25,107 nucleotides of DNA from an uncultured Bermanella sp. (GTDB lineage Bacteria; Pseudomonadota; Gammaproteobacteria; Pseudomonadales; Oceanobacteraceae): the NCBI GenBank assembly GCA_913054445.1, contig CAJXIK010000003.1, positions 1 to 25,107 on the forward strand. Reading direction: 5' to 3'. The notes beneath the pieces were generated by a model that saw nothing but the letters and a program-made list of their open reading frames with translations, had not been told where the DNA came from and did no database searches. Every line of letters begins with the position of its first letter. The first letter of the stretch is position 1. Made by a program: the position numbers and the translations under genes. Shown here piece after piece: positions 15,742-22,213 of this stretch.

Positions 15742-16961
15742 TAGCCTGTTACCCTCTCTGGTACGGGTTTGGTTTTTTCTTTGGCTGAAATAAACGGCAA
15801 GGTAATAAACCAACCAAAATAAACAACCGTACCCACTATGCCTAATTTTGCGTAAATACCCGTGGCAGGTTGAGTGCCTAACCAGGTTAGCAAGATGAAG
15901 AACAAGGCAAACACAATTATGTTGATGCGAGAGATCCAACCCTTATAGCGCCAAGACTTAACTGGACTACGATCCAACCAAGGCAGCACAAACAGGATAG
16001 CGATCGCACCGGCCATAAGGATAACCCCGAGCAACTTATCTGGCACCACACGCAAGATTGTGTAGTAAGCACCGAAGTACCAAACAGGTGCAATATGAGC
16101 CGGTGTCTTCAGGCCGTTAGCTTCTTCAAAGTTGGCGTGCTCAAGGAAATAACCATTCCCTTCGGGCCAGAAGAAGATCACAAAACAGAAGACAAACAGG
16201 AATACTACGATGCCCACTAGGTCGTGCACAGTGTAATAAGGGTGGAAAGGTACGCCGTCTAAGGGGCGACCCTCTTCATCTTTATACTTCTTGATGTCGA
16301 CGCCATCAGGGTTGTTAGATCCCACTTCGTGCAGCGCCACTATGTGCAAGAACACTAGGGCCACGATCACCAGCGGCAAGGCAATAACATGCAGAGCGAA
16401 GAAACGGTTCAAGGTAATGCCGGAGATTAAGAAATCACCCTTAATCCAGGTTACTAAGTCATCACCCACAATAGGAATCGCACTAAACAGCGAGATAATT
16501 ACCTGCGCACCCCAGTAAGACATCTGGCCCCAAGGCAGCACATAACCCATGAAGGCCTCTGCCATCAACATTAGGTAGATAGCCATGCCGAATATCCAGA
16601 TAAGCTCACGAGGCTTCTGGTAGGAGCCGTACAACAGGCCACGGAACATGTGCATGTAGATAACAATAAAGAAGAAAGACGCGCCGGTGGAGTGCATATA
16701 GCGAATCAGCCAGCCCATCTCCACGTCACGCATGATGTATTCAACCGAGGCGAAGGCCTCTTCCGCCGTCGGCGTGAAGGACATGGTCAACCAAACACCG
16801 GTAAGGATCTGGTTGGCCAGCATCAAGAAGGCAAATACGCCGAAGAAATACCAAAAGTTAAAGTTCTTCGGGGCATAGTACTTGGACATATGCTTTTCGA
16901 AGGTGGCGGTCAGGGGGACACGATGATCCACCCACGCCATGAAATCGGAAACTTTGCTCAT
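15741..16961 (-). CDS. petB: Cytochrome b subunit of the bc1 complex
   Basis: Integral membrane subunit carrying the two b haems and the quinol-oxidising and quinone-reducing sites. It has 406 residues and about eight helices. Haem ligands are His90 and His104 (RYMHSTGA and YMHMFRG), then His191 and His206 (LHVIALP and FLHIVALH). The second pair is 15 residues apart, one more than in mitochondrial and alphaproteobacterial cytochrome b. GYVLPWGQMSYWGA (139-152) belongs to the Qo region, and a PVWYFG segment replaces the PEWY Qo motif in its usual place with Val for Glu (APVWYFGAYY). The ATG shares one base with the petA stop. Confidence 0.96.
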   Translation of the reverse strand: MSKVSDFMAWVDHRVPLTATFEKHMSKYYAPKNFNFWYFFGVFAFLMLANQILTGVWLTMSFTPTAEEAFASVEYIMRDVEMGWLIRYMHSTGASFFFIVIYMHMFRGLLYGSYQKPRELIWIFGMAIYLMLMAEAFMGYVLPWGQMSYWGAQVIISLFSAIPIVGDDLVTWIKGDFLISGITLNRFFALHVIALPLVIVALVFLHIVALHEVGSNNPDGVDIKKYKDEEGRPLDGVPFHPYYTVHDLVGIVVFLFVFCFVIFFWPEGNGYFLEHANFEEANGLKTPAHIAPVWYFGAYYTILRVVPDKLLGVILMAGAIAILFVLPWLDRSPVKSWRYKGWISRINIIVFALFFILLTWLGTQPATGIYAKLGIVGTVVYFGWFITLPFISAKEKTKPVPERVTG

Positions 16962-17557
16962 TATGCGTTCTCCTCGTCCACACCAATAATCAAAGTGTTC
17001 TCATCCACATAAGAATAAGGTGGAATGCGCAAGTTTTTGCCCGCAGGTGAACCCTTCAGCACTCGGCCCGACAAGTCGAAGCGAGAACCGTGACAAGGGC
17101 AATAGAAACCACCCTTCCAGTTATCCTGGAATGCCTGCGGCTTCACCTCAGGGAAATACTTAGGCGCACAACCCAAGTGAGTACAAACCCCCTCGATCAC
17201 CACAAGGTCCTCTTTACGAGAACGGAATATATTGTTCGCGTAAGCGGGTTGCTGAGAGGTAACGGTGTTGTTAGGGTCTTTTAGCTCTTCAGCCAAGCCT
17301 GCCAACAATCCAATCACCTCATCGGTGCGACGCACCACGTACACAGGCTTACCACGCCACTCCACAACAATCATGGAGCCAGGTTCGACCTTGCTTATAT
17401 CTGCTTTAGCAGGTGCTCCCGCCGCCTTTGCTTTTTCACTTGGATTCCAAGATTTAACAAAAGGTACGGCCACACCCACAGCACCGATACCACCACCCAC
17501 CGCGGTTGTTGCGATGAGGAAGCGGCGTCTGCCATTATTTACGCCATCATTACTCAT
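16961..17557 (-). CDS. petA: Rieske iron-sulfur subunit of the bc1 complex
   Basis: 2Fe-2S protein that takes the first electron from quinol and delivers it to cytochrome c1. The 198 residues start with a twin-arginine-type segment RRRFL (10-14) and a hydrophobic anchor (about 15-34), usual for Tat-exported, uncleaved Rieske proteins. The cluster ligands are in CTHLGC (Cys125, His127) and CPCHGSRF (Cys153, His156), with Cys130 and Cys155 forming the usual disulfide. GSPAGKNLRIPPY is the Pro-loop region. The ATG at 17557 has GGGAGA 8 bases upstream. First gene of petABC. Confidence 0.96.
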   Translation of the reverse strand: MSNDGVNNGRRRFLIATTAVGGGIGAVGVAVPFVKSWNPSEKAKAAGAPAKADISKVEPGSMIVVEWRGKPVYVVRRTDEVIGLLAGLAEELKDPNNTVTSQQPAYANNIFRSRKEDLVVIEGVCTHLGCAPKYFPEVKPQAFQDNWKGGFYCPCHGSRFDLSGRVLKGSPAGKNLRIPPYSYVDENTLIIGVDEENA

Positions 17558-17608
17558 TCAGGCATTCTCCCATCCACTTTTTAGAATTCTTTATAATCGT
17601 AGCCACTT

Positions 17609-17636
17609 TGTATAACACGCTTTGCAAAAATAACAA
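17609..17636 (-). promoter_or_regulatory. Candidate petABC promoter (proximal)
   Basis: TTGTTA (17636-17631) and TATACA (17614-17609) with a 16-base spacer, plus a TG just ahead of the -10, on the minus strand. The start would be near 17602, 45 bases before the petA ATG. The gap 17558-17924 holds this, a second candidate at 17689-17694 and the rpsI terminator, and nothing else I recognise. Confidence 0.4.
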
Positions 17637-17688
17637 GAACATGTGCCTAAAGGGCTCTTTACGACCAAAACCCAGCAACACTGCCTGA

Positions 17689-17694
17689 ATTATA
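17689..17694 (-). promoter_or_regulatory. Candidate petABC promoter (distal), -10 element only
   Basis: A perfect TATAAT on the minus strand, about 130 bases before petA. The best -35 at normal spacing is poor (TTCGTG at 18 bases), so support is limited. Confidence 0.25.
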
Positions 17695-17865
17695 GATCAT
17701 CGAAAAATTTGGCACGAATAGTAATGAAATGTCGCCACATTAACAAGGAGCCAAATCAATTAACCCCACCTAAGTTAAGGATAAGTAATTGTTTTAGCTA
17801 CTTTTAATCAAATGACAAAGCCAAGCCTCGGCACAACACCCCATAAAAACAGCGAGCCAGAAACG

Positions 17866-17899
17866 CAAAAACGCCCAGGTGCTTAGCACCTGAGCGTTT
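17866..17899 (-). terminator. Rho-independent terminator after rpsI
   Basis: On the minus strand, a 13-base stem (AACGCTCAGGTGC with its partner, one G-T pair) around a TAA loop, then a run of T. It begins 27 bases after the rpsI stop and closes the rplM-rpsI transcript before petABC. Confidence 0.9.
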
Positions 17900-17924
17900 C
17901 TTAGAAGCATCTTGTTCGCAGCGA

Positions 17925-18317
17925 TTAACGCTTAGAGAACTGAGGCTTCTTACGAGCTTTACGTAGACCAACTTTCTTACGCTCAACTTCACGGCTATCA
18001 CGAGTAACGTAACCCGCAGCACGTAGAGAAGGACGTAGAGTCTCATCGTATTCCATCAATGCACGAGTAATACCGTGACGGATAGCACCCGCTTGACCAG
18101 AAGCACCACCACCTTTAACAGTGATGTAAAGATCGAACTTCTCTAGGTTTTCGGTCAGCGTTAGCGGCTGACGTACGACCATGCGAGACGTTTCACGACC
18201 AAAGTATTCTTCAATAGAACGCTTGTTGATCATGATTTTGCCTGTTCCAGGACGCAAGAAAACGCGTGCTGTAGAAGACTTACGACGACCAGTACCGTAG
18301 TTTTGAGTTGTAGCCAT
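17925..18317 (-). CDS. rpsI: 30S ribosomal protein S9
   Basis: Small-subunit protein of the 30S head whose C-terminal tail reaches the P-site tRNA. The 130 residues are the standard gammaproteobacterial length. It starts ATTQNYGTGRRKSSTARVFL and carries TVKGGGASGQAGAIRHGI in the middle, with a basic C-terminus ending KKPQFSKR, the tail that touches tRNA. It follows rplM by 10 bases, and a terminator follows directly. Codon use looks like that of a highly expressed gene (few rare codons, CGT for Arg). Confidence 0.98.
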   Translation of the reverse strand: MATTQNYGTGRRKSSTARVFLRPGTGKIMINKRSIEEYFGRETSRMVVRQPLTLTENLEKFDLYITVKGGGASGQAGAIRHGITRALMEYDETLRPSLRAAGYVTRDSREVERKKVGLRKARKKPQFSKR

Positions 18318-18327
18318 GATAATCCCC

Positions 18328-18756
18328 TTAAACCTTCAATTCTTTTGGTTGTTGTGCAGCGTGTGGATGCTCAGTACCAGCATACACTTTCAACTTAGTG
18401 AACATTGCACGACCAAGAGGGTTCTTAGGAAGCATGCCTTTAACCGCTAGCTCGACTACACGACCAGGCCTACGCGCTTGTAGGTCATCAAAGTTGATCT
18501 CACGGATACCACCTGGGTAACCGGTGTGACGGTAGTACATCTTATCCTGTGCCTTGGCACCGGTTACCGCAACCTTGTCCGCGTTGATGACGATGATGTT
18601 ATCACCGGTGTCAACGTGAGGCGTGTATTCAGCCTTATGCTTACCACGTAGACGAAGGGCGATAGCAGTTGCTAGACGACCAAGAGTCTGGCCTTCTGCA
18701 TCCACGATCAACCATTCGCGTTTTACTGTTTCGGGTTTTGCTGTATATGTTTTCAT
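18328..18756 (-). CDS. rplM: 50S ribosomal protein L13
   Basis: Early-assembling large-subunit protein. With the ATG at 18756 the product is 142 residues and begins MKTYTAKPETVKREW, exactly the family form; the frame from 18792 would add 12 residues without family support. Motifs are VDAEGQTLGRLAT, GDNIIVINADKVAVTG, YRHTGYPGG and GMLPKNPLGR. It is the first gene of the rplM-rpsI operon. In E. coli L13 represses this operon through its own leader, and a structured leader of about 95 bases is present here too, so autoregulation is plausible but inferred. Confidence 0.98.
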   Translation of the reverse strand: MKTYTAKPETVKREWLIVDAEGQTLGRLATAIALRLRGKHKAEYTPHVDTGDNIIVINADKVAVTGAKAQDKMYYRHTGYPGGIREINFDDLQARRPGRVVELAVKGMLPKNPLGRAMFTKLKVYAGTEHPHAAQQPKELKV

Positions 18757-18856
18757 AATATTTTCTTTCCGCCTAATCAGGTAAATTACCAACTTATTGG
18801 TTCTAAATCGGTCGATAACTCCGTTTTAGGGCTTCGTCGGGGGAAACGAGGCGCGA

Positions 18857-18885
18857 ATTATACGAGATAGCCACGGGGATTTCAC
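18857..18885 (-). promoter_or_regulatory. Promoter of rplM-rpsI
   Basis: GTGAAA (18885-18880) and a perfect TATAAT (18862-18857) with a 17-base spacer on the minus strand. The discriminator after the -10 is GC-rich (TCGCGCC), usual for ribosomal protein promoters under growth control. The leader from about 18850 to 18757 contains short TCGT/ACGA complementarity that could fold. Confidence 0.65.
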
Positions 18886-18919
18886 CCTCTATTTGAGTAA
18901 TGGCGACGTTTTTATGCTT

Positions 18920-19231
18920 TTAATAGCGCTCCCCTTCCTTAAAGTGCAGCAAACCATAGGTAAGCGCCGCCAACGCCACCAGCGTATTGAGCATAATCAC
19001 GATGCCCAGCCGGTCCAACTGCACGCTATTCTGGACATATCCCAGCAACCCTCCCCCATAATAGGCCAGGGCCGAACCAAAGAAGGTAATTAGTAGCACG
19101 CACACGAGATAATAGCCGCGGCCATCGTCGAGCTTTAAGCTAAGACTGGCGACCTGCCGAGCAAAAAAGCGGAAAGCACCAAAACACAGGCCCACAGTGC
19201 AGGCAAGCGTGATAATAAAATACAGGATCAT
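18920..19231 (-). CDS. Small three-helix membrane protein of unknown function
   Basis: I do not recognise this gene. It encodes 103 residues with three hydrophobic helices at about 2-21, 39-60 and 75-96, linked by short polar loops (ARQVASLSLKLDDGRG and QLDRLG), and a charged C-terminal end (HFKEGERY). The helix pattern and clean stop make it a credible small inner-membrane protein. The ATG at 19231 has no strong ribosome site; GGGAA lies too far upstream. It stands alone between rplM and the DUF6172-like gene, on the same strand as both, with gaps of over 100 bases. No function can be assigned. Confidence 0.65.
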   Translation of the reverse strand: MILYFIITLACTVGLCFGAFRFFARQVASLSLKLDDGRGYYLVCVLLITFFGSALAYYGGGLLGYVQNSVQLDRLGIVIMLNTLVALAALTYGLLHFKEGERY

Positions 19232-19341
19232 GTGGAGATTCCCAGTTAAGCCATTTTTATACTGCCGTGTATAGAAATAAGCCTAATACAGAAACTCACT
19301 TGCTCAAGGCGACCCACCATTAATGGTGCCGCGTTAACTCT

Positions 19342-19623
19342 TTATTCTCCGCGAACAGCCTCTTTTACCAAAACCTCTAAATAAAACGACGCCAGCTCAT
19401 CCTTCACCGCGCCATCTATGCATTTGTTAATTTCGGCCAGATGAATCGGCTCAGCTGCCTGCTCGCTGCTGCCGTATTTACAATCGAAATCCCAGTAGTC
19501 TACGCCACTGGGTAACTGCTTGTTACGCTCGCGCTTAATGTACTTTTTTACTTCGTGCTTGATGGAATCCACCAGACGGGCGCTATTAAGCTTAGGGTGG
19601 GAGAGGGAAAATGTTTTTTTCAT
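19342..19623 (-). CDS. DUF6172-like small protein
   Basis: A 93-residue soluble protein with no signal or membrane segment. The N-terminal half is basic (SIKHEVKKYIKRERNKQLP, 20-38), followed by the aromatic, acidic GVDYWDFDCKYG (40-51), then a helical C-terminal half. I recall this pattern, KHEVKKY then YWDFDCK, from proteins annotated DUF6172, whose function is unknown. The ATG at 19623 has AGGA 5 bases upstream, a good site, so it is likely expressed. Neighbours on the same strand are ribA upstream and the small membrane protein downstream, each more than 100 bases away, so a shared role is not indicated. Confidence 0.75.
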   Translation of the reverse strand: MKKTFSLSHPKLNSARLVDSIKHEVKKYIKRERNKQLPSGVDYWDFDCKYGSSEQAAEPIHLAEINKCIDGAVKDELASFYLEVLVKEAVRGE

Positions 19624-19726
19624 GATGTTCCTGGCAGGCAGATTGCGCTGAGGGAGGGAGATAAGCGCGCATGGTACGTTAATTCAAGAGGGCTGACGAG
19701 TTAAGCTTACTGCCCTCCCCCAGCCC

Positions 19727-20356
19727 TTAAGCTGGGCTAGGCACCTGCGTCAGCAAGTCTTGCAAGTCAATTTGGTGGTTGGCCAGCTCGACCTTGGCCT
19801 GCAGGTAATGGCCATTATGACGATTGTAGAATACGCCGGTGGATTGCTGCTTGCGCACGCGCACCCCCTGCTCTTCGATGGTCTTTACTTTCTCTAGGTT
19901 GTTGGTCAATAAATCGATGTGCTCAACCCCGAGGGCGCTCAACATCTGCGCCGCCACCGAAAAGTCTCTAAGATCATCATCGAACCCGAGGGCGCGATTC
20001 GCGGCAAAGGTGTCCATGCCGGTATCTTGCAGGGCGTAGGCGTCGAGTTTATTGTACAGCCCAATGCCACGACCTTCCTGACGCAGATAGAGGATGATGC
20101 CGCCCTCTTTGGCCATGGTCTCCACCGCCTCATCCAGCTGCTTGCCACAGTCGCAGCGCGCCGAGTGAAAGATATCGCCGGTTAAACACTCGGAGTGCAG
20201 ACGCACTAAGGGTACCGCCTGACTCGTGTCGGCCCCCTTAAAAACCAGGGCCAAGTGCTCTTTGTCGTCATTTAGGCCATGAAAGCTGACAAATTGCGCC
20301 TCGTGGTTTTGATTCTGACCCACTGGGATCAGGACTTTATTACGTACCCTTGCCAT
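19727..20356 (-). CDS. ribA: GTP cyclohydrolase II RibA
   Basis: Opens the imidazole ring of GTP to give the pyrimidine precursor of riboflavin. With the ATG at 20356 the protein has 209 residues, close to the roughly 196 of E. coli. The zinc-binding Cys57, Cys68 and Cys70 lie in SECLTGDIFHSARCDCG (55-71). LRQEGRGIGLYNK (91-103) is the catalytic loop, and DTFAANRALGF and LLTNNLEKV follow. GGAGG sits 5 bases before 20356; the longer frame from 20404 would start over the promoter region and has no such site. It stands as a monofunctional RibA, without a fused RibB domain. Confidence 0.95.
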   Translation of the reverse strand: MARVRNKVLIPVGQNQNHEAQFVSFHGLNDDKEHLALVFKGADTSQAVPLVRLHSECLTGDIFHSARCDCGKQLDEAVETMAKEGGIILYLRQEGRGIGLYNKLDAYALQDTGMDTFAANRALGFDDDLRDFSVAAQMLSALGVEHIDLLTNNLEKVKTIEEQGVRVRKQQSTGVFYNRHNGHYLQAKVELANHQIDLQDLLTQVPSPA

Positions 20357-20361
20357 ATGTG

Positions 20362-20366
20362 CCTCC
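20362..20366 (-). promoter_or_regulatory. Ribosome binding site deciding the ribA start
   Basis: A full GGAGG on the minus strand, 5 bases before the ATG at 20356. It selects this start over the in-frame upstream ATG at 20404. Confidence 0.75.
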
Positions 20367-20420
20367 GCTATGAGTGATTCGGCTGATATTCTGGGTGCTA
20401 CCAAAGTATGAGTGTAACCC

Positions 20421-20449
20421 TATATATGGCCTAACCCGACCATTTTCAA
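20421..20449 (-). promoter_or_regulatory. Promoter of ribA
   Basis: TTGAAA (20449-20444) and TATATA (20426-20421) with a 17-base spacer on the minus strand. The start is near 20414, giving a leader of about 58 bases before the chosen ATG. Confidence 0.55.
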
Positions 20450-20508
20450 TGGCGCATAGTGTACCCATAGTTATAAATGCGATAAACAGGCTAAAGTTGA
20501 ATTGATTT

Positions 20509-20523
20509 TTCCAATAATTGGAA
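20509..20523. repeat. Perfect 15-base palindrome upstream of ribA
   Basis: TTCCAAT and ATTGGAA surround a single A. It lies 60 bases upstream of the ribA -35 and 48 bases after the dioxygenase stop. Its symmetry fits a dimeric regulator site, but it has no T-run and is too short for a terminator. Function unknown. Confidence 0.5.
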
Positions 20524-20571
20524 CAATGCTGACGCGCACGAATTTAGAGGCTCAGCGCTCGTTGCGCGAAT

Positions 20572-21387
20572 CTATTGCCAAATATAACAGCGGGAATCCA
20601 CCCCTAATATGTTGAGTTTATAACTGCGCTCAACCCTCGCCTGCGCCGCGCCATAACACACATGCAGGGGTAACAGGTGCTCTTCGCGGGGATGGCAGGT
20701 GCGCGCATGGGGAGCATTCTGCCAATCTATTAGGGCCTCGGCGGTGCTGTCGGCCCCCTGCTTGCTCTTTGATGTTGCTGCTAACGTGTGATCCAGCCAA
20801 TTATTAAAGCCTTCACTGGCATTAACCGTTTGCGCGGCCTGTGCATCGAAAATCAAATGCATGTTATGAAACGACATGCCCGAGCCCAATATCAAGACGT
20901 TATCGTCTCGCAGCGCTGCCAGTGCCCCGCCTAACGCCACATGCTGCAAAGGGTCCAAGTTGCTATTTAACGACACACACACCACAGGAATGTCTGCCTG
21001 GGGATACATGATACTCAAGGGCACAAACACCCCGTGGTCAAACCCCCTAGTGGGTGCAAGGGTGGCAGGCAAACCCGCGGCCAACAACCGAGCCTGCACC
21101 TCAGCCGCCAACGATGGCAGGCCTTGGGCGGCATAGCTCAGTTCATAAGCCGCTGGGGGAAAGCCACCATAGTCATAGAGCAATGACGGCTGGGCATGGC
21201 TGCTAACATGAAAGCCCGCCTCTTCCCAGTGGGCGCTGATCACCACGATGGCAGCGGGCTTAGTCGCGGCCGCCGCCATGGTTTGTAGGGTGGCGCAGAG
21301 CTCTGCATGGCCGGGGTCGGCCAGCAGGGGCAAGGGCCCGCCGCCGTGGGATACGAACATAACAGGGGCTGGCTGGGCTGATGGCAT
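20572..21387 (-). CDS. LigB/DODA-type extradiol dioxygenase
   Basis: Class III extradiol ring-cleavage dioxygenase, related to 4,5-DOPA dioxygenase and E. coli YgiD. Its 271 residues carry SHGGGPL (His14) and SAHWE (His53), the usual metal ligands, with FDHGVFVPL (His118), SGMSFHNM (His174) and CHPREEHLLPL (His232, His237). The fold uses one catalytic metal, Fe or Zn. The physiological substrate of bacterial members is mostly unknown; a catechol-type ring is the family expectation. The ATG at 21387 has an AGG 6 bases ahead. It follows the GST gene by 22 bases, so the two are probably one operon. Confidence 0.88.
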   Translation of the reverse strand: MPSAQPAPVMFVSHGGGPLPLLADPGHAELCATLQTMAAAATKPAAIVVISAHWEEAGFHVSSHAQPSLLYDYGGFPPAAYELSYAAQGLPSLAAEVQARLLAAGLPATLAPTRGFDHGVFVPLSIMYPQADIPVVCVSLNSNLDPLQHVALGGALAALRDDNVLILGSGMSFHNMHLIFDAQAAQTVNASEGFNNWLDHTLAATSKSKQGADSTAEALIDWQNAPHARTCHPREEHLLPLHVCYGAAQARVERSYKLNILGVDSRCYIWQ

Positions 21388-21409
21388 CGTTTACCTGCTT
21401 AGCGGAGGG

Positions 21410-22027
21410 TTAATGATCCTGATAGTAGGCCACAATCGCTGGGTGCTGTGCCACACGCACTTGATGTTGCACCAACAAGGGGGCCACCTTATCGGTTAAA
21501 TCGGCTGCTATGTAGTCTAAATGTCCGCCACGCAAGCTTCTTACCCACAGACTGACCACGAGGTCGGCCATGGTGAGACGCTCTGCGGCGAAAAATTCAC
21601 CGCCACGCTCTTTTAAATAGGCCTGTAAGCGAGCGAGATACAGTGTCAGCGGGCCGGCAGCGATGGCCTCACGCTGCACCTTTTTTGCGTCTTCATCAAT
21701 AAACATCGTGGCACTTATTTTAGCCACTATCTCCTCCACCGCGTCCATGGCCTCATCACACAACAGGGCCTGGTATGGGTCGCTGGGATACAAATCACAC
21801 AGCTTACCCACATAACGGTTAATAGAATTCGACTGCGCCACCTGCTTGCCGTCTATCTCCAGCACCGGCAATGCCGCAAATGGCATGCTCGCCTTGAGCG
21901 CGGGCCAGTCTTTAAAGACCACCCGCCGATCCTCAAATGGCACCCCGCCTATGGACAAGGCCAGGCGTACACTTTCGCCACGGCCACCGTTAAAATCGAA
22001 GTAGGTTAGTTTAAGTTTGCTCATCAT
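21410..22027 (-). CDS. Glutathione S-transferase, sigma-like
   Basis: Cytosolic GST of 205 residues. The thioredoxin-like N-terminal domain has LTYFDFNGGRGESVRLAL, where Tyr9 is in the place of the catalytic Tyr of sigma and related classes. LPVLEIDGKQVAQSNSINRYVG (73-80 region onward is split across two strands) provides the cis-Pro and the glutathione-binding Gln-Ser. The helical C-terminal domain includes ERLTMADLVVSLWV, the usual N-capping motif. Two adjacent ATGs (22027 and 22024) are possible; AAGG is spaced better for the second. It is divergent from the aldehyde dehydrogenase gene and precedes the dioxygenase, which suggests detoxification of an electrophile or ring product, an inference only. 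Confidence 0.88.
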   Translation of the reverse strand: MMSKLKLTYFDFNGGRGESVRLALSIGGVPFEDRRVVFKDWPALKASMPFAALPVLEIDGKQVAQSNSINRYVGKLCDLYPSDPYQALLCDEAMDAVEEIVAKISATMFIDEDAKKVQREAIAAGPLTLYLARLQAYLKERGGEFFAAERLTMADLVVSLWVRSLRGGHLDYIAADLTDKVAPLLVQHQVRVAQHPAIVAYYQDH

Positions 22028-22201
22028 AATCCCTTAGTAACGTGCCCACTAAGAGTAAGCCATGACCACCCAAAGGCAACCCTAGGATTAGCCCGAAATA
22101 CTTAGAGCACACCACAGACCATTGATTGATCGGTTACACTCTACTAAGTAATAGTATCAGCCATGATGAACCAGCTTTATCACGGCGCTCACCAAGACCA
22201 C

Positions 22202-22205
22202 AGGG
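22202..22205 (+). promoter_or_regulatory. Ribosome binding site favouring the gabD start at 22214
   Basis: AGGG 8 bases before the ATG at 22214. The earlier in-frame ATGs at 22163 and 22166 have no comparable site, and the family N-terminus also fits 22214. Confidence 0.45.
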
Positions 22206-22213
22206 TAGCCACC

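Noticed and set aside
15742..15939. N-terminal extension of cytochrome c1 into petB
   Set aside because: The ATG at 15741 gives a proper signal peptide and a one-base overlap with petB; the extension reads petB sequence in another frame.
19727..19745. GC hairpin at the ribA stop (CCCAGC/GCTGGG) as a terminator
   Set aside because: No T-run follows on the minus strand and part of the stem is coding.
22124..22150. Promoter for gabD from TTGATC and a TAATAG-like -10
   Set aside because: The -10 matches the consensus at only three positions; several equally weak alternatives exist nearby.
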